From Microglena sp. YARC (taxonomy: Eukaryota > Chlorophyta > Chlorophyceae > Chlamydomonadales > Chlamydomonadaceae): a stretch of 64,000 nucleotides of DNA. This document shows, piece by piece, positions 20,266 to 33,000 of this stretch (position 1 is its first letter; every line of letters starts with the position of its first letter). Both the position numbers and the translations under genes were made by a program. The stretch spans positions 46,861,221-46,925,220 of the forward strand of contig CM039462.1 of assembly GCA_022414725.1 (NCBI GenBank). Direction: 5' to 3'. The notes under the pieces were generated by a model. That model was not told where the DNA came from, did no database searches, and saw nothing but the letters and a program-made list of their open reading frames with translations.

Positions 20266-22763
20266 ATTATGGTGACAACAAAAAAATGCGGGTCACGTCC
20301 TCGATGGCAGATTACCATGTTTACCTTTGATCTCCCGGATATATGTTGTTTGCCTGGCTGCCCTGTCAGCTGAGTATGTAACAATATCCTTCCTTGTTAG
20401 CCGTGGCTCATGGTCGACGGCAAGTGCGGAGGCTGAACTATGCTGCCTCTAATCAGGCACTCCCAGGCCCACGTCAACGCACTCTCTATGAGGTGTGGGG
20501 ACTAAATAATCATCATGAGGTGGAGGGCTGGAGGCCCGCCCCACCTGTGCCCGGGCTGGAGCCCTTGCCGTGGCTGATTTGGGGGACCCGCGTCGCTGGA
20601 TTCGTTGCAGGGATATGCATAAGGATTTGGGCATAAACATTAAAAATCGTGGCACCGATGCCCAGGTGTAGAGTTTGGGAAGATGGAAACATAAAAAATC
20701 GTAGCAGCCGATGCCCAGGTGTAGCTTTTTACAAGGTGGAAACATTATATATCGGGCGTCCTTTTTGGCTTGCCCGATGCCAGTATCGGGCAGGCACATA
20801 AAAAGAAGTTTCGGGTAGGTTTAAGAGGGGGGTGGCTGAGGGGAGGGAAGGCTTGGTGGCTGGGATGATATCAGCATCAAGAAAGCCTTCTCAGGGTCGG
20901 CATAGCTCTGACGGAGTCCGACTTCGACCAGACGAGGCGGGGGAGAGGAGGTAACGGGGAGGAGAGGGGGAGTAGGGGGGGGGGGAGGAGCAGCTGGAGG
21001 GGGGGAAGGGTGGGGACCTGAGAGGGGGAGAGGTGGGGGGTGGGGTCAGTAAATTATAGAAGCATTGACTCAAGCACGACAGGACAATCCCGACAGGCCC
21101 AGAGATGGAGTTTGCTTGGGCGTCGACAGCTAAAGAGACAGCCATCGAGCCAGCAAAACAGGCAAGCTAGATAATTCTCGAGACGAGATCATCAGTGCAC
21201 TCTGGCTCACATAATCGGGTCAAGGCCTGGGCTGGTGGATGCCCAAACGACGACAGCTAGGTTGCAAACAAAGCAAGCGAGCAAGCAAGCTAGACAATTC
21301 ACGAGACAAGATCATCAGTGCACTCTGTCGCACAGAATCCGGTCGAAGCCCGGGCTGGTTGATGCTCAAACGACGACAGCTAAATTGAAAGCAAAACAAG
21401 CAAGCAAGCTAGACAATTCACGAGACAAGATCATAATTTCATGCACAAAATCCGGTTAAGGCCAAAAATCTTAATGCGGATAGCATACCTGCGTGCTCCG
21501 CAGTATCATCGGCGGTGCCATCATCATCAATAACGACAACTGGGGGAGCATCGCCGAGCAAAGCGCACCTGTTGCCGTCTTGGGGGGTGGCCGACCACGG
21601 ACCGGAGCTATGACAAGCCTTGAGCCTCCGAAAATAGTTCCCCAGTTGCCTGGGGGTAGGACGTTGGACCTCGATTTTATGGTTTGTCAAGATTTCGTCA
21701 ATTTATACGACCACAAGGACAGTAACCGCGGGGTCGCGCTGTTATTTTGTTTGAATTTGTCGGTGTGTGCTTGTCGGTGTGTGGACGGCGCGTGGTCGTC
21801 GCGTGCTAGTGGCAACGTGGCTATCGCCCAGGTGCCACCTCATCAACTTGCTGGTGAAAGCGCGCGATGCCCTCGAACTGTTCAAGCATTAAAAATCGTG
21901 GCACCCGATGCCCAGGTGTAGCATGTGGGAAGTTGGAAACATTAAAAATCGTGGCACTCGATGCCCAGGTGTAGCTTTGGGGAGGTGGAAACATTACTTA
22001 TCGTGGCGTCCAATGCCCAGGTGTAGCATCTGGGAACCTGGAAACATTAACACACCTGGGGGCGCGATGGACCAAAACGTGCGCGATATATCGTGGTTAT
22101 GCATTTCGCTGATTCGTTGCCATTGGGGCGCCCCCGCCCGAATGGGAAGACGCTGTGGACTCTTCTCATCCCTTCAGTAGCCATGGAGCGAGGACCCAGG
22201 GTCAACATGGGGTCTCCCCCCCCCCACACACACACTTTATCGCCTCAGGATCAGGGTACTTCAGGAGGACCCCCAGCTCTGCTGCCTGAGACGCTACCGA
22301 TTGTATAGCCTGCATCATGCGACGCAACGGACCCTTCCTTCTGGTCAACGGACCCTCCCCACGTTGCGTCCTGCGACCCAACCGACCCGCAACCGGCCCA
22401 TAACCGACCCAGTGCCTGCGTCCTGCGACACAGCCAACCCACAAACACACAAACCTGAAACCCTAAAACCCAAACGGGGCATGAAGTTTAGAAAAGCCCC
22501 GGAAGCTAAAAACCTAACCCCCCAAAACCTAAACCCTAAACGGGGCATGGAGTTGGGGAAGCCTTTTTGTTCGCTTGCATTGGGGAAGATAACCGTTCAG
22601 CTCCCGCGCTTGAGCTCGGCCTGTATATTGCATGGAGGACAGTTCTCTGGCTCTTTCAATGCGGCAGGTAGGAAATCTGTCACCTAGCATCCCCCGACAC
22701 CAGTCAGTCAAAGTTGGTGCTCATGTGCTGCCAACCAAGCCTGCGCTCGGGTAAAATGGGTCA

Positions 22764-22841
22764 TACTAAACGGGTGCTCTAACCAACTGAGCTAATGGAG
22801 CTTGAATGCTCCCTCCGGGGTTGAACTCAGGACCTCCCGCT
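22764..22841 (-). tRNA. Circularly permuted tRNA-Thr(AGT), unit 3
   Basis: 3' half 22,807-22,841, spacer 22,802-22,806, 5' half 22,764-22,801. T loop is the canonical TTCAACC, but one T-stem base is missing compared with units 1 and 2, so the T stem pairs poorly. The leader ACTA can pair with TAGT of the anticodon loop, as expected for a splicing-endonuclease bulge-helix-bulge site. Confidence 0.7.
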
Positions 22842-22858
22842 GACTAGTACTGTTACTC

Positions 22859-22932
22859 TGTCTTGTACCGGGATCGAACCGGTGACCTTGTGCGTGTTAA
22901 GCACACGTGATAACCAACTACACCAACGAGAC
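22859..22932 (-). tRNA. tRNA-Val(AAC), unit 3
   Basis: All arms pair: acceptor GTCTCGT/ACAAGAC (one mismatch), anticodon stem TGTGC/GCACA with loop TTAACAC, T stem ACCGG/CCGGT with loop TTCGATC. Its 3' end is 17 bases from the permuted tRNA-Thr, same strand. Confidence 0.9.
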
Positions 22933-24155
22933 ATTATGGTGACAACAAAAAAATGCGGGTCACGTCCTCGATGGCAGATTACCATGTAAAACCTTTGATC
23001 TCCCGGATATATGTTGTTTGCCTGGCTGCCCTGTCAGCTGAGTATGTAACAATATCCTTCCTTGTTAGCCGTGGCTCATGGTCGACGGCAAGTGCGGAGG
23101 CTCAACTATGCTGCCTCTAATCAGGCACTCCCAGGCCCACGTCAACGCACTCTCTATGAGGTGTGGGGACTAAATAATCATCATGAGGTGGAGGGCTGGA
23201 GGCCCGCCCCACCTGTGCCCGGGCTGGAGCCCTTGCCGTGGCTGATTTGGGGGACCCGCGTCGCTGGATTCGTTGCAGGGATATGCATAAGGATTTGGGC
23301 ATAAACATTAAAAATCGTGGCACCGATGCCCAGGTGTAGAGTTTGGGAAGATGGAAACATAAAAAATCGTAGCAGCCGATGCCCAGGTGTAGCTTTTTAC
23401 AAGGTGGAAACATTATATATCGGGCGTCCTTTTTGGCTTGCCCGATGCCAGTATCGGGCAGGCACATAAAAAGAAGTTTCGGGTAGGTTTAAGAGGGGGG
23501 TGGCTGAGGGAGGGAAGGCTTGGTGGCTGGGATGATATCAGCATCAAGAAAGCCTTCTCAGGGTCGGCATAGCTCTGACGGAGTCCGACTTCGACCAGAC
23601 GAGGCGGGGGAGAGGAGGTAACGGGGAGGAGAGGGGGAGTAGGGGGGGGGGAGGAGCAGCTGGAGGGGGGGAAGGGTGGGGACCTGAGAGGGGGAGAGGT
23701 GGGGGGTGGGGTCAGTAAATTATAGAAGCATTGACTCAAGCACGACAGGACAATCCCGACAGGCCCAGAGATGGAGTTTGCTTGGGCGTCGACAGCTAAA
23801 GAGACAGCCATCGAGCCAGCAAAACAGGCAAGCTAGATAATTCTCGAGACGAGATCATCAGTGCACTCTGGCTCACATAATCGGGTCAAGGCCTGGGCTG
23901 GTGGATGCCCAAACGACGACAGCTAGGTTGCAAACAAAGCAAGCGAGCAAGCAAGCTAGACAATTCACGAGACAAGATCATCAGTGCACTCTGTCGCACA
24001 GAATCCGGTCGAAGCCCGGGCTGGTTGATGCTCAAACGACGACAGCTAAATTGAAAGCAAAAACAAGCAAGCAAGCTAGACAATTCACGAGACAAGATCA
24101 TAATTTCATGCACAAAATCCGGTTAAGGCCAAAAATCTTAATGCGGATAGCATAC

Positions 24156-24357
24156 CTGCGTGCTCCGCAGTATCATCGGCGGTGCCATCATCATCAATAA
24201 CGACAACTGGGGGAGCATCGCCGAGCAAAGCGCACCTGTTGCCGTCTTGGGGGGTGGCCGACCACGGACCGGAGCTATGACAAGCCTTGAGCCTCCGAAA
24301 ATAGTTCCCCAGTTGCCTGGGGGTAGGACGTTGGACCTCGATTTTATGGTTTGTCAA
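24156..24357 (-). other. Exon-like frame in array unit 4, strand uncertain
   Basis: On the minus strand a frame containing RRLKACHSSGPWSATPQDG and PPVVVIDDDGTADDTAEHAG ends at a good donor (CACGCAG followed by GTATGC). It recurs at about 21,489, 26,827 and 29,516 in other units. Further minus-strand blocks such as LVEVGLRQSYADPEKAFLML and VDAQANSISGPVGIVL (near 23,590 and 23,780) could be later exons. The plus strand of the same DNA is also open (142 codons), so neither is proven. I do not recognise a family. Confidence 0.3.
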
Positions 24358-25433
24358 GATTTCGTCAATTTATACGACCACAAGGACAGTAACCGCGGGG
24401 TCGCGCTGTTATTTTGTTTGAATTTGTCGGTGTGTGCTTGTCGGTGTGTGGACGGCGCGTGGTCGTCGCGTGCTAGTGGCAACGTGGCTATCGCCCAGGT
24501 GCCACCTCATCAACTTGCTGGTGAAAGCGCGCGATGCCCTCGAACTGTTCAAGCATTAAAAATCGTGGCACCCGATGCCCAGGTGTAGCATGTGGGAAGT
24601 TGGAAACATTAAAAATCGTGGCACTCGATGCCCAGGTGTAGCTTTGGGGGAGGTGGAAACATTACTTATCGTGGCGTCCAATGCCCAGGTGTAGCATCTG
24701 GGAACCTGGAAACATTAACACACCTGGGGGCGCGATGGACCAAAACGTGCGCGATATATCGTGGTTATGCATTTCGCTGATTCGTTGCCATTGGGGCGCC
24801 CCGCCCGAATGGGAAGACGCTGTGGACTCTTCTCATCCCTTCAGTAGCCATGGAGCGAGGACCCAGGGTCAACATGGGGTCTCCCCCCCCCCCACACACA
24901 CACACTTTATCGCCTCAGGATCAGGGTACTTCAGGAGGACCCCCAGCTCTGCTGCCTGAGACGCTACCGATTGTATAGCCTGCATCATGCGACGCAACGG
25001 ACCCTTCCTTCTGGTCAACGGACCCTCCCCACGTTGCGTCCTGCGACCCAACCGACCCGCAACCGGCCCATAACCGACCCAGTGCCTGCGTCCTGCGACA
25101 CAGCCAACCCACAAACACACAAACCTGAAACCCTAAAACCCAAACGGGGCATGAAGTTTAGAAAAGCCCCGGAAGCTAAAAACCTAACCCCCCAAAACCT
25201 AAACCCTAAACGGGGCATGGAGTTGGGGAAGCCTTTTTGTTCGCTTGCATTGGGGAAGATAACCGTTCAGCTCCCGCGCTTGAGCTCGGCCTGTATATTG
25301 CATGGAGGACAGTTCTCTGGCTCTTTCAATGCGGCAGGTAGGAAATCTGTCACCTAGCATCCCCCGACACCAGTCAGTCAAAGTTGGTGCTCATGTGCTG
25401 CCAACCAAGCCTGCGCTCGGGTAAAATGGGTCA

Positions 25434-25511
25434 TACTAAACGGGTGCTCTAACCAACTGAGCTAATGGAGCTTGAATGCTCCCTCCGGGGTTGAACTCAG
25501 GACCTCCCGCT
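25434..25511 (-). tRNA. Circularly permuted tRNA-Thr(AGT), unit 4
   Basis: Same sequence and order as unit 3: 3' half 25,477-25,511, spacer TTCAA, 5' half 25,434-25,471. Confidence 0.7.
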
Positions 25512-25528
25512 GACTAGTACTGTTACTC

Positions 25529-25602
25529 TGTCTTGTACCGGGATCGAACCGGTGACCTTGTGCGTGTTAAGCACACGTGATAACCAACTACACCAACGAG
25601 AC
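25529..25602 (-). tRNA. tRNA-Val(AAC), unit 4
   Basis: Identical to the unit 3 copy. Confidence 0.9.
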
Positions 25603-28104
25603 ATTATGGTGATAACAAAAAATGCGGGTCACGTCCTCGATGGCAGATTACCATGTAAAACCTTTGATCTCCCGGATATATGTTGTTTGCCTGGCTGCCC
25701 TGTCAGCTGAGTATGTAACAATATCCTTCCTTGTTAGCCGTGGCTCATGGTCGACGGCAAGTGCGGAGGCTCAACTATGCTGCCTCTAATCAGGCACTCC
25801 CAGGCCCACGTCAACGCACTCTCTATGAGGTGTGGGGACTAAATAATCATCATGAGGTGGAGGGCTGGAGGCCCGCCCCACCTGTGCCCGGGCTGGAGCC
25901 CTTGCCGTGGCTGATTTGGGGGACCCGCGTCGCTGGATTCGTTGCAGGGATATGCATAAGGATTTGGGCATAAACATTAAAAATCGTGGCACCGATGCCC
26001 AGGTGTAGAGTTTGGGAAGATGGAAACATAAAAAAATCGTAGCAGCCGATGCCCAGGTGTAGCTTTTTACAAGGTGGAAACATTATATATCGGGCGTCCT
26101 TTTTGGCTTGCCCGATGCCAGTATCGGGCAGGCACATAAAAAGAAGTTTCGGGTAGGTTTAAGAGGGGGGTGGCTGAGGGGAGGGAAGGCTTGGTGGCTG
26201 GGATGATATCAGCATCAAGAAAGCCTTCTCAGGGTCGGCATAGCTCTGACGGAGTCCGACTTCGACCAGACGAGGCGGGGGAGAGGAGGTAACGGGGAGG
26301 AGAGGGGGAGTAGGGGGGGGGGGAGGAGCAGCTGGAGGGGGGAAGGGTGGGGACCTGAGAGGGGGAGAGGTGGGGGATGGGGTCAGTAAATTATAGAAGC
26401 ATTGACTCAAGCACGACAGGACAATCCCGACAGGCCCAGAGATGGAGTTTGCTTGGGCGTCGACAGCTAAAGAGACAGCCATCGAGCCAGCAAAACAGGC
26501 AAGCTAGATAATTCTCGAGACGAGATCATCAGTGCACTCTGGCTCACATAATCGGGTCAAGGCCTGGGCTGGTGGATGCCCAAACGACGACAGCTAGGTT
26601 GCAAACAAAGCAAGCGAGCAAGCAAGCTAGACAATTCACGAGACAAGATCATCAGTGCACTCTGTCGCACAGAATCCGGTCGAAGCCCGGGCTGGTTGAT
26701 GCTCAAACGACGACAGCTAAATTGAAAGCAAAACAAGCAAGCAAGCTAGACAATTCACGAGACAAGATCATAATTTCATGCACAAAATCCGGTTAAGGCC
26801 AAAAAATCTTAATGCGGATAGCATACCTGCGTGCTCCGCAGTATCATCGGCGGTGCCATCATCATCAATAACGACAACTGGGGGAGCATCGCCGAGCAAA
26901 GCGCACCTGTTGCCGTCTTGGGGGGTGGCCGACCACGGACCGGAGCTATGACAAGCCTTGAGCCTCCGAAAATAGTTCCCCAGTTGCCTGGGGGTAGGAC
27001 GTTGGACCTCGCTTTTATGGTTCGTCAAGATTTCGTCAATTTATACGACCACAAGGACAGTAACCGCGGGGTCGCGCTGTTATTTTGTTTGAATTTGTCG
27101 GTGTGTGCTTGTCGGTGTGTGGACGGCGCGTGGTCGTCGCGTGCTAGTGGCAACGTGGCTATCGCCCAGGTGCCACCTCATCAACTTGCTGGTGAAAGCG
27201 CGCGATGCCCTCGAACTGTTCAAGCATTAAAAAATCGTGGCACCCGATGCCCAGGTGTAGCATGTGGGAAGTTGGAAACATTAAAAATCGTGGCACTCGA
27301 TGCCCAGGTGTAGCTTTGGGGGAGGTGGAAACATTACTTATCGTGGCGTCCAATGCCCAGGTGTAGCATCTGGGAACCTGGAAACATTAACACACCTGGG
27401 GGCGCGATGGACCAAAACGTGCGCGATATATCGTGGTTATGCATTTCGCTGATTCGTTGCCATTGGGGCGCCCCCGCCCGAATGGGAAGACGCTGTGGAC
27501 TCTTCTCATCCCTTCAGTAGCCATGGAGCGAGGACCCAGGGTCAACATGGGGTCTCCCCCCCCCCCACACACACACTTTATCGCCTCAGGATCAGGGTAC
27601 TTCAGGAGGACCCCCAGCTCTGCTGCCTGAGACGCTACCGATTGTATAGCCTGCATCATGCGACGCAACGGACCCTTCCTTCTGGTCAACGGACCCTCCC
27701 CACGTTGCGTCCTGCGACCCAACCGACCCGCAACCGGCCCATAACCGACCCAGTGCCTGCGTCCTGCGACACAGCCAACCCACAAACACACAAACCTGAA
27801 ACCCTAAAACCCAAACGGGGCATGAAGTTTAGAAAAGCCCCGGAAGCTAAAAACCTAACCCCCCAAAACCTAAACCCTAAACGGGGCATGGAGTTGGGGA
27901 AGCCTTTTTGTTCGCTTGCATTGGGGAAGATAACCGTCCAGCTCCCGCGCTGAGCTCGGCCTGTATATTGCATGGAGGACAGTTCTCTGGCTCTTTCAAT
28001 GCGGCAGGTAGGAAATCTGTCACCTAGCATCCCCCCGACACCAGTCAGTCAAAGTTGGTGCTCATGTGCTGCCAACCAAGCCTGCGCTCGGGTAAAATGG
28101 GTCA

Positions 28105-28182
28105 TACTAAACGGGTGCTCTAACCAACTGAGCTAATGGAGCTTGAATGCTCCCTCCGGGGTTGAACTCAGGACCTCCCGCT
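28105..28182 (-). tRNA. Circularly permuted tRNA-Thr(AGT), unit 5
   Basis: 3' half 28,148-28,182, spacer, 5' half 28,105-28,142, same as units 3 and 4. Confidence 0.7.
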
Positions 28183-28199
28183 GACTAGTACTGTTACTC

Positions 28200-28273
28200 T
28201 GTCTTGTACCGGGATCGAACCGGTCACCTTGTGCGTGTTAAGCACACGTGATAACCAACTACACCAACGAGAC
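28200..28273 (-). tRNA. tRNA-Val(AAC), unit 5
   Basis: As unit 3 except for one change next to the T stem (GGTGACC against GGTCACC on the + strand), which leaves the T stem pairing intact. Confidence 0.88.
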
Positions 28274-30770
28274 ATTATGGTGACAACAAAAAATGCGGGT
28301 CACGTCCTCGATGGCAGATTACCATGTAAAACCTTTGATCTCCCGGATATATGTTGTTTGCCTGGCTGCCCTGTCAGCTGAGTATGTAACAATATCCTTC
28401 CTTGTTAGCCGTGGCTCATGGTCGACGGCAAGTGCGGAGGCTCAACTATGCTGCCTCTAATCAGGCACTCCCAGGCCCACGTCAACGCACTCTCTATGAG
28501 GTGTGGGGACTAAATAATCATCATGAGGTGGAGGGCTGGAGGCCCGCCCCACCTGTGCCCGGGCTGGAGCCCTTGCCGTGGCTGATTTGGGGGACCCGCG
28601 TCGCTGGATTCGTTGCAGGGATATGCATAAGGATTTGGGCATAAACATTAAAAAATCGTGGCACCGATGCCCAGGTGTAGAGTTTGGGAAGATGGAAACA
28701 TAAAAAATCGTAGCAGCCGATGCCCAGGTGTAGCTTTTTACAAGGTGGAAACATTATATATCGGGCGTCCTTTTTGGCTTGCCCGATGCCAGTATCGGGC
28801 AGGCACATAAAAAGAAGTTTCGGGTAGGTTTAAGAGGGGGGTGGCTGAGGGGAGGGAAGGCTTGGTGGCTGGGATGATATCAGCATCAAGAAAGCCTTCT
28901 CAGGGTCGGCATAGCTCTGACGGAGTCCGACTTCGACCAGACGAGGCGGGGGAGAGGAGGTAACGGGGAGGAGAGGGGGAGTAGGGGGGGGGGAGGAGCA
29001 GCTGGAGGGGGGGAAGGGTGGGGACCTGAGAGGGGGGAGAGGTGGGGGGTGGGGTCAGTAAATTATAGAAGCATTGACTCAAGCACGACAGGACAATCCC
29101 GACAGGCCCAGAGATGGAGTTTGCTTGGGCGTCGACAGCTAAAGAGACAGCCATCGAGCCAGCAAAACAGGCAAGCTAGATAATTCTCGAGACAGATCAT
29201 CAGTGCACTCTGGCTCACATAATCGGGTCAAGGCCTGGGCTGGTGGATGCCCAAACGACGACAGCTAGGTTGCAAACAAAGCAAGCGAGCAAGCAAGCTA
29301 GACAATTCACGAGACAAGATCATCAGTGCACTCTGTCGCACAGAATCCGGTCGAAGCCCGGGCTGGTTGATGCTCAAACGACGACAGCTAAATTGAAAGC
29401 AAAACAAGCAAGCAAGCTAGACAATTCACGAGACAAGATCATAATTTCATGCACAAAATCCGGTTAAGGCCAAAAATCTTAATGCGGATAGCATACCTGC
29501 GTGCTCCGCAGTATCATCGGCGGTGCCATCATCATCAATAACGACAACTGGGGAGCATCGCCGAGCAAAGCGCACCTGTTGCCGTCTTGGGGGGTGGCCG
29601 ACCACGGACCGGAGCTATGACAAGCCTTGAGCCTCCGAAAATAGTTCCCCAGTTGCCTGGGGGTAGGACGTTGGACCTCGATTTTATGGTTTGTCAAGAT
29701 TTCGTCAATTTATACGACCACAAGGACAGTAACCGCGGGGTCGCGCTGTTATTTTGTTTGAATTTGTCGGTGTGTGCTTGTCGGTGTGTGGACGGCGCGT
29801 GGTCGTCGCGTGCTAGTGGCAACGTGGCTATCGCCCAGGTGCCACCTCATCAACTTGCTGGTGAAAGCGCGCGATGCCCTCGAACTGTTCAAGCATTAAA
29901 AATCGTGGCACCCGATGCCCAGGTGTAGCATGTGGGAAGTTGGAAACATTAAAAATCGTGGCACTCGATGCCCAGGTGTAGCTTTGGGGGAGGTGGAAAC
30001 ATTACTTATCGTGGCGTCCAATGCCCAGGTGTAGCATCTGGGAACCTGGAAACATTAACACACCTGGGGGCGCGATGGACCAAAACGTGCGCGATATATC
30101 GTGGTTATGCATTTCGCTGATTCGTTGCCATTGGGGCGCCCCCGCCCGAATGGGAAGACGCTGTGGACTCTTCTCATCCCTTCAGTAGCCATGGAGCGAG
30201 GACCCAGGGTCAACATGGGGTCTCCCCCCCCACACACACACACTTTATCGCCTCAGGATCAGGGTACTTCAGGAGGACCCCAGCTCTGCTGCCTGAGACG
30301 CTACCGATTGTATAGCCTGCATCATGCGACGCAACGGACCCTTCCTTCTGGTCAACGGACCCTCCCCACGTTGCGTCCTGCGACCCAACCGACCCGCAAC
30401 CGGCCCATAACCGACCCAGTGCCTGCGTCCTGCGACACAGCCAACCCACAAACACACAAACCTGAAACCCTAAAACCCAAACGGGGCATGAAGTTTAGAA
30501 AAGCCCCGGAAGCTAAAACCTAACCCCCCAAAACCTAAACCCTAAACGGGGCATGGAGTTGGGGAAGCCTTTTTGTTCGCTTGCATTGGGGAAGATAACC
30601 GTTCAGCTCCCGCGCTTGAGCTCGGCCTGTATATTGCATGGAGGACAGTTCTCTGGCTCTTTCAATGCGGCAGGTAGGAAATCTGTCACCTAGCATCCCC
30701 CGACACCAAGTCAGTCAAAGTTGGTGCTCATGTGCTGCCAACCAAGCCTGCGCTCGGGTAAAATGGGTCA

Positions 30771-30848
30771 TACTAAACGGGTGCTCTAACCAACTGAGCT
30801 AAAGGAGCTTGAATGCTCCCTCCGGGGTTGAACTCAGGACCTCCCGCT
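30771..30848 (-). tRNA. Circularly permuted tRNA-Thr(AGT), unit 6
   Basis: 3' half 30,814-30,848, spacer, 5' half 30,771-30,808. The 5' acceptor strand reads GCTCCTT, which turns the A-G mismatch of other units into a T-G wobble pair. Confidence 0.7.
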
Positions 30849-30865
30849 GACTAGTACTGTTACTC

Positions 30866-30939
30866 TGTCTTGTACCGGGATCGAACCGGTCACCTTGTAC
30901 GTGTTAAGCACACGTGATAACCAACTACACCAACGAGAC
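30866..30939 (-). tRNA. tRNA-Val(AAC), unit 6
   Basis: As unit 5 with one change in the 3' side of the anticodon stem (ACGTACA), weakening one pair. Confidence 0.8.
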
Positions 30940-31157
30940 ATTTTGGTGAAAAAAAATGGGGGTCACATCCTCGATGGCAGATTACCATGTTTACCTTTGA
31001 TGTCCCGGATATATGTTGTTTGCCTGGCTGCCCTGTCAGCTAAGTATGTAACAATATCCTTCATTGTTAGCCGTGGCTCATGGTCGACGGCAAGTGCGGA
31101 GGCTGAACTATGCTGCCTCTAATCAGGCACTCCCAGGCCCACGTCAACGCACTCTAT

Positions 31158-33000
31158 CAGCTTGGATAACACTCCGGAGAGTGGACTTTGTGTGTGCAGC
31201 ACGCCAATCTATAAATGCGGAGACAGAATAAGTTACAAGCACAGGAGACCCATTAAGGGGCACCAGTGGAGGAAAGGGGGCGTAGCCTGGAACCTGATCA
31301 GGGTACAGGCTAGACAGGCGCGTGTCAGAAGAACCGATGACGCAGTCAACAGGAAAGCTGACATAGTACTGTCAGGACCGATAGATCTAAGGGAGTACAC
31401 AAGGAGTCACCAAGACATAAAACAAGCGAGAGCACCGCTATTCATGCTGATACTCCACCTATGACGCAGGTGACATACAATACTAGTGCTCCACTATGGG
31501 CACTGGGGACATAAGAACCATAAACTGGTAGGCAAACAAAAATTATGAAGGAACGGCGGAAAAAACAGGAAACCAGAAGAAAGCTTGGTCTAAAATAAAA
31601 GGATGAGAAAGGAATGAACCAAAAACCCACTGGTAGTACTTCCGAAAATGTAGCAGCCAAAAAACTTGGGTCATACCGAGCTGAGCTGAGACCAAAATGG
31701 AAATGTAACCATCCATATGGTAAGCGCAAAAATACTATTCATTCCAGAATAGTAAGGCACCAAACCAGAAAATCACAGGCAGGGCCAAACAGAAATCAAT
31801 CTATACCAAAGAAGGGGAACAACGTGACTGAAAAACGAAACCGAGAACTTAACCTAAAGAGAAGACTGAAAAAATCGTATATCAAAGTTGGGGAACAAAC
31901 GGTATAGAAAACCCGATCGGGAATAGGAACCTAACGCCAATCAATGTATAACTAAAGAGACGAGATTGAAATATCGTGTGAGCGCAGCACACGAGAGAAT
32001 CAAAGCCTAAAGGACGCAGACAAGAGGGACACTAAAGACTACGATGGAAAAAAAAAGTCGATGGAAAAATCCACTACCTTAAAAACTATTCTTAGCATAG
32101 AATTCAATGACTAGGTTTGGCGGATGCATAGAAAAAACCTTGGAAGCACACAGCTATCTGATGAATTCAACTAGGTTTTCGCTTCTACCTGCAGGTTTGA
32201 AGATGGATGGTTCTGGGGAAGGAAGTGAGATTTATGAAAGTTAATTATCCATAAATCCCCAGTTACCTGGCGAGGGGAAGGCTAACTACCCACCACATTC
32301 TTCCAGGCGATGGTCACCTATCCGCCACGCGCGCAACAGAACCTCCCACTCCCAAGACCCCCCACACAGCGCTCAACCACAAGCGCCACACTACCCGTGC
32401 CCAGCTCACTTGAAACCAACCATCCCACCGGCCCCTGCGACAGTCTCAACAATCGTCAAGAACACTATGCCTCACCCCACCCACACACGGAACAACACCA
32501 CGTCTCACATCGCGCACAATAGACACGGGCTAGCACTCCGCTACATCATAGTACATAAAACCTATTGCTCCCACCCCTGAACAAACATAGCACGCCAGAC
32601 ACAAAAAGGACCTTCAAAGAATAACTACTGCCCAAAGGCAACGCGAAATCGACCCACCAAGGGCCGCTTTGAAATACACTCGGCGCCCCTCAAGACACAA
32701 CCTCAAGAGGTCGACGCGCGCTACATTGCACAAGTACAAACTGCCACCACAGCCCTCTGCGCCCACGCGCTACACACTGCCAAGAAACTCACCCAGCCCC
32801 CACCACAATATCCCTCAAATCACAAGGCCGCACCCAAACTAACTTCACTCACCAAAACAGTCTCCCACGTCCACATGCGGGGCCCTCCGGCCCTGCACTC
32901 AACAACAAACCAGCCCCCTGTCGGCGCAGTACAAACAACAAGACACATCGCTAACCTCTCATCATCACCTCCCCCCACACGAAACCACCTCCCTCCGCCC
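31158..33000. other. Unassigned sequence left of the gap, strand-skewed
   Basis: 31,158-31,480 has an open plus frame of 100 codons without a known motif. 31,490-32,120 is rich in A on the plus strand; 32,290-33,000 is rich in C and A and poor in G and T. No gene can be supported. The minus-strand EF-hand gene should continue through this area or the gap. Confidence 0.5.

Larger units (their letters stand above)
16740..31157. repeat. Long tandem repeat array, six units (full unit about 2.67 kb)
   Basis: The head ttgttagccgtggctcatgg begins units at 16,740, 17,895, 20,394, 23,062, 25,731 and 28,402, and a truncated head at about 31,066. Units 3-6 are 2,668-2,671 bp and nearly identical. Unit 1 (1,155 bp) has an internal deletion between two gattcgttgc motifs. 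Unit 2 (2,499 bp) has a scrambled stretch. Each unit contains short gatgcccaggtgtag repeats, a G-rich tract, about 115-bp subrepeats with gcaagctagacaattcacg, telomere-like ccctaaac phrases, a tRNA-Val and a permuted tRNA-Thr. Confidence 0.95.
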
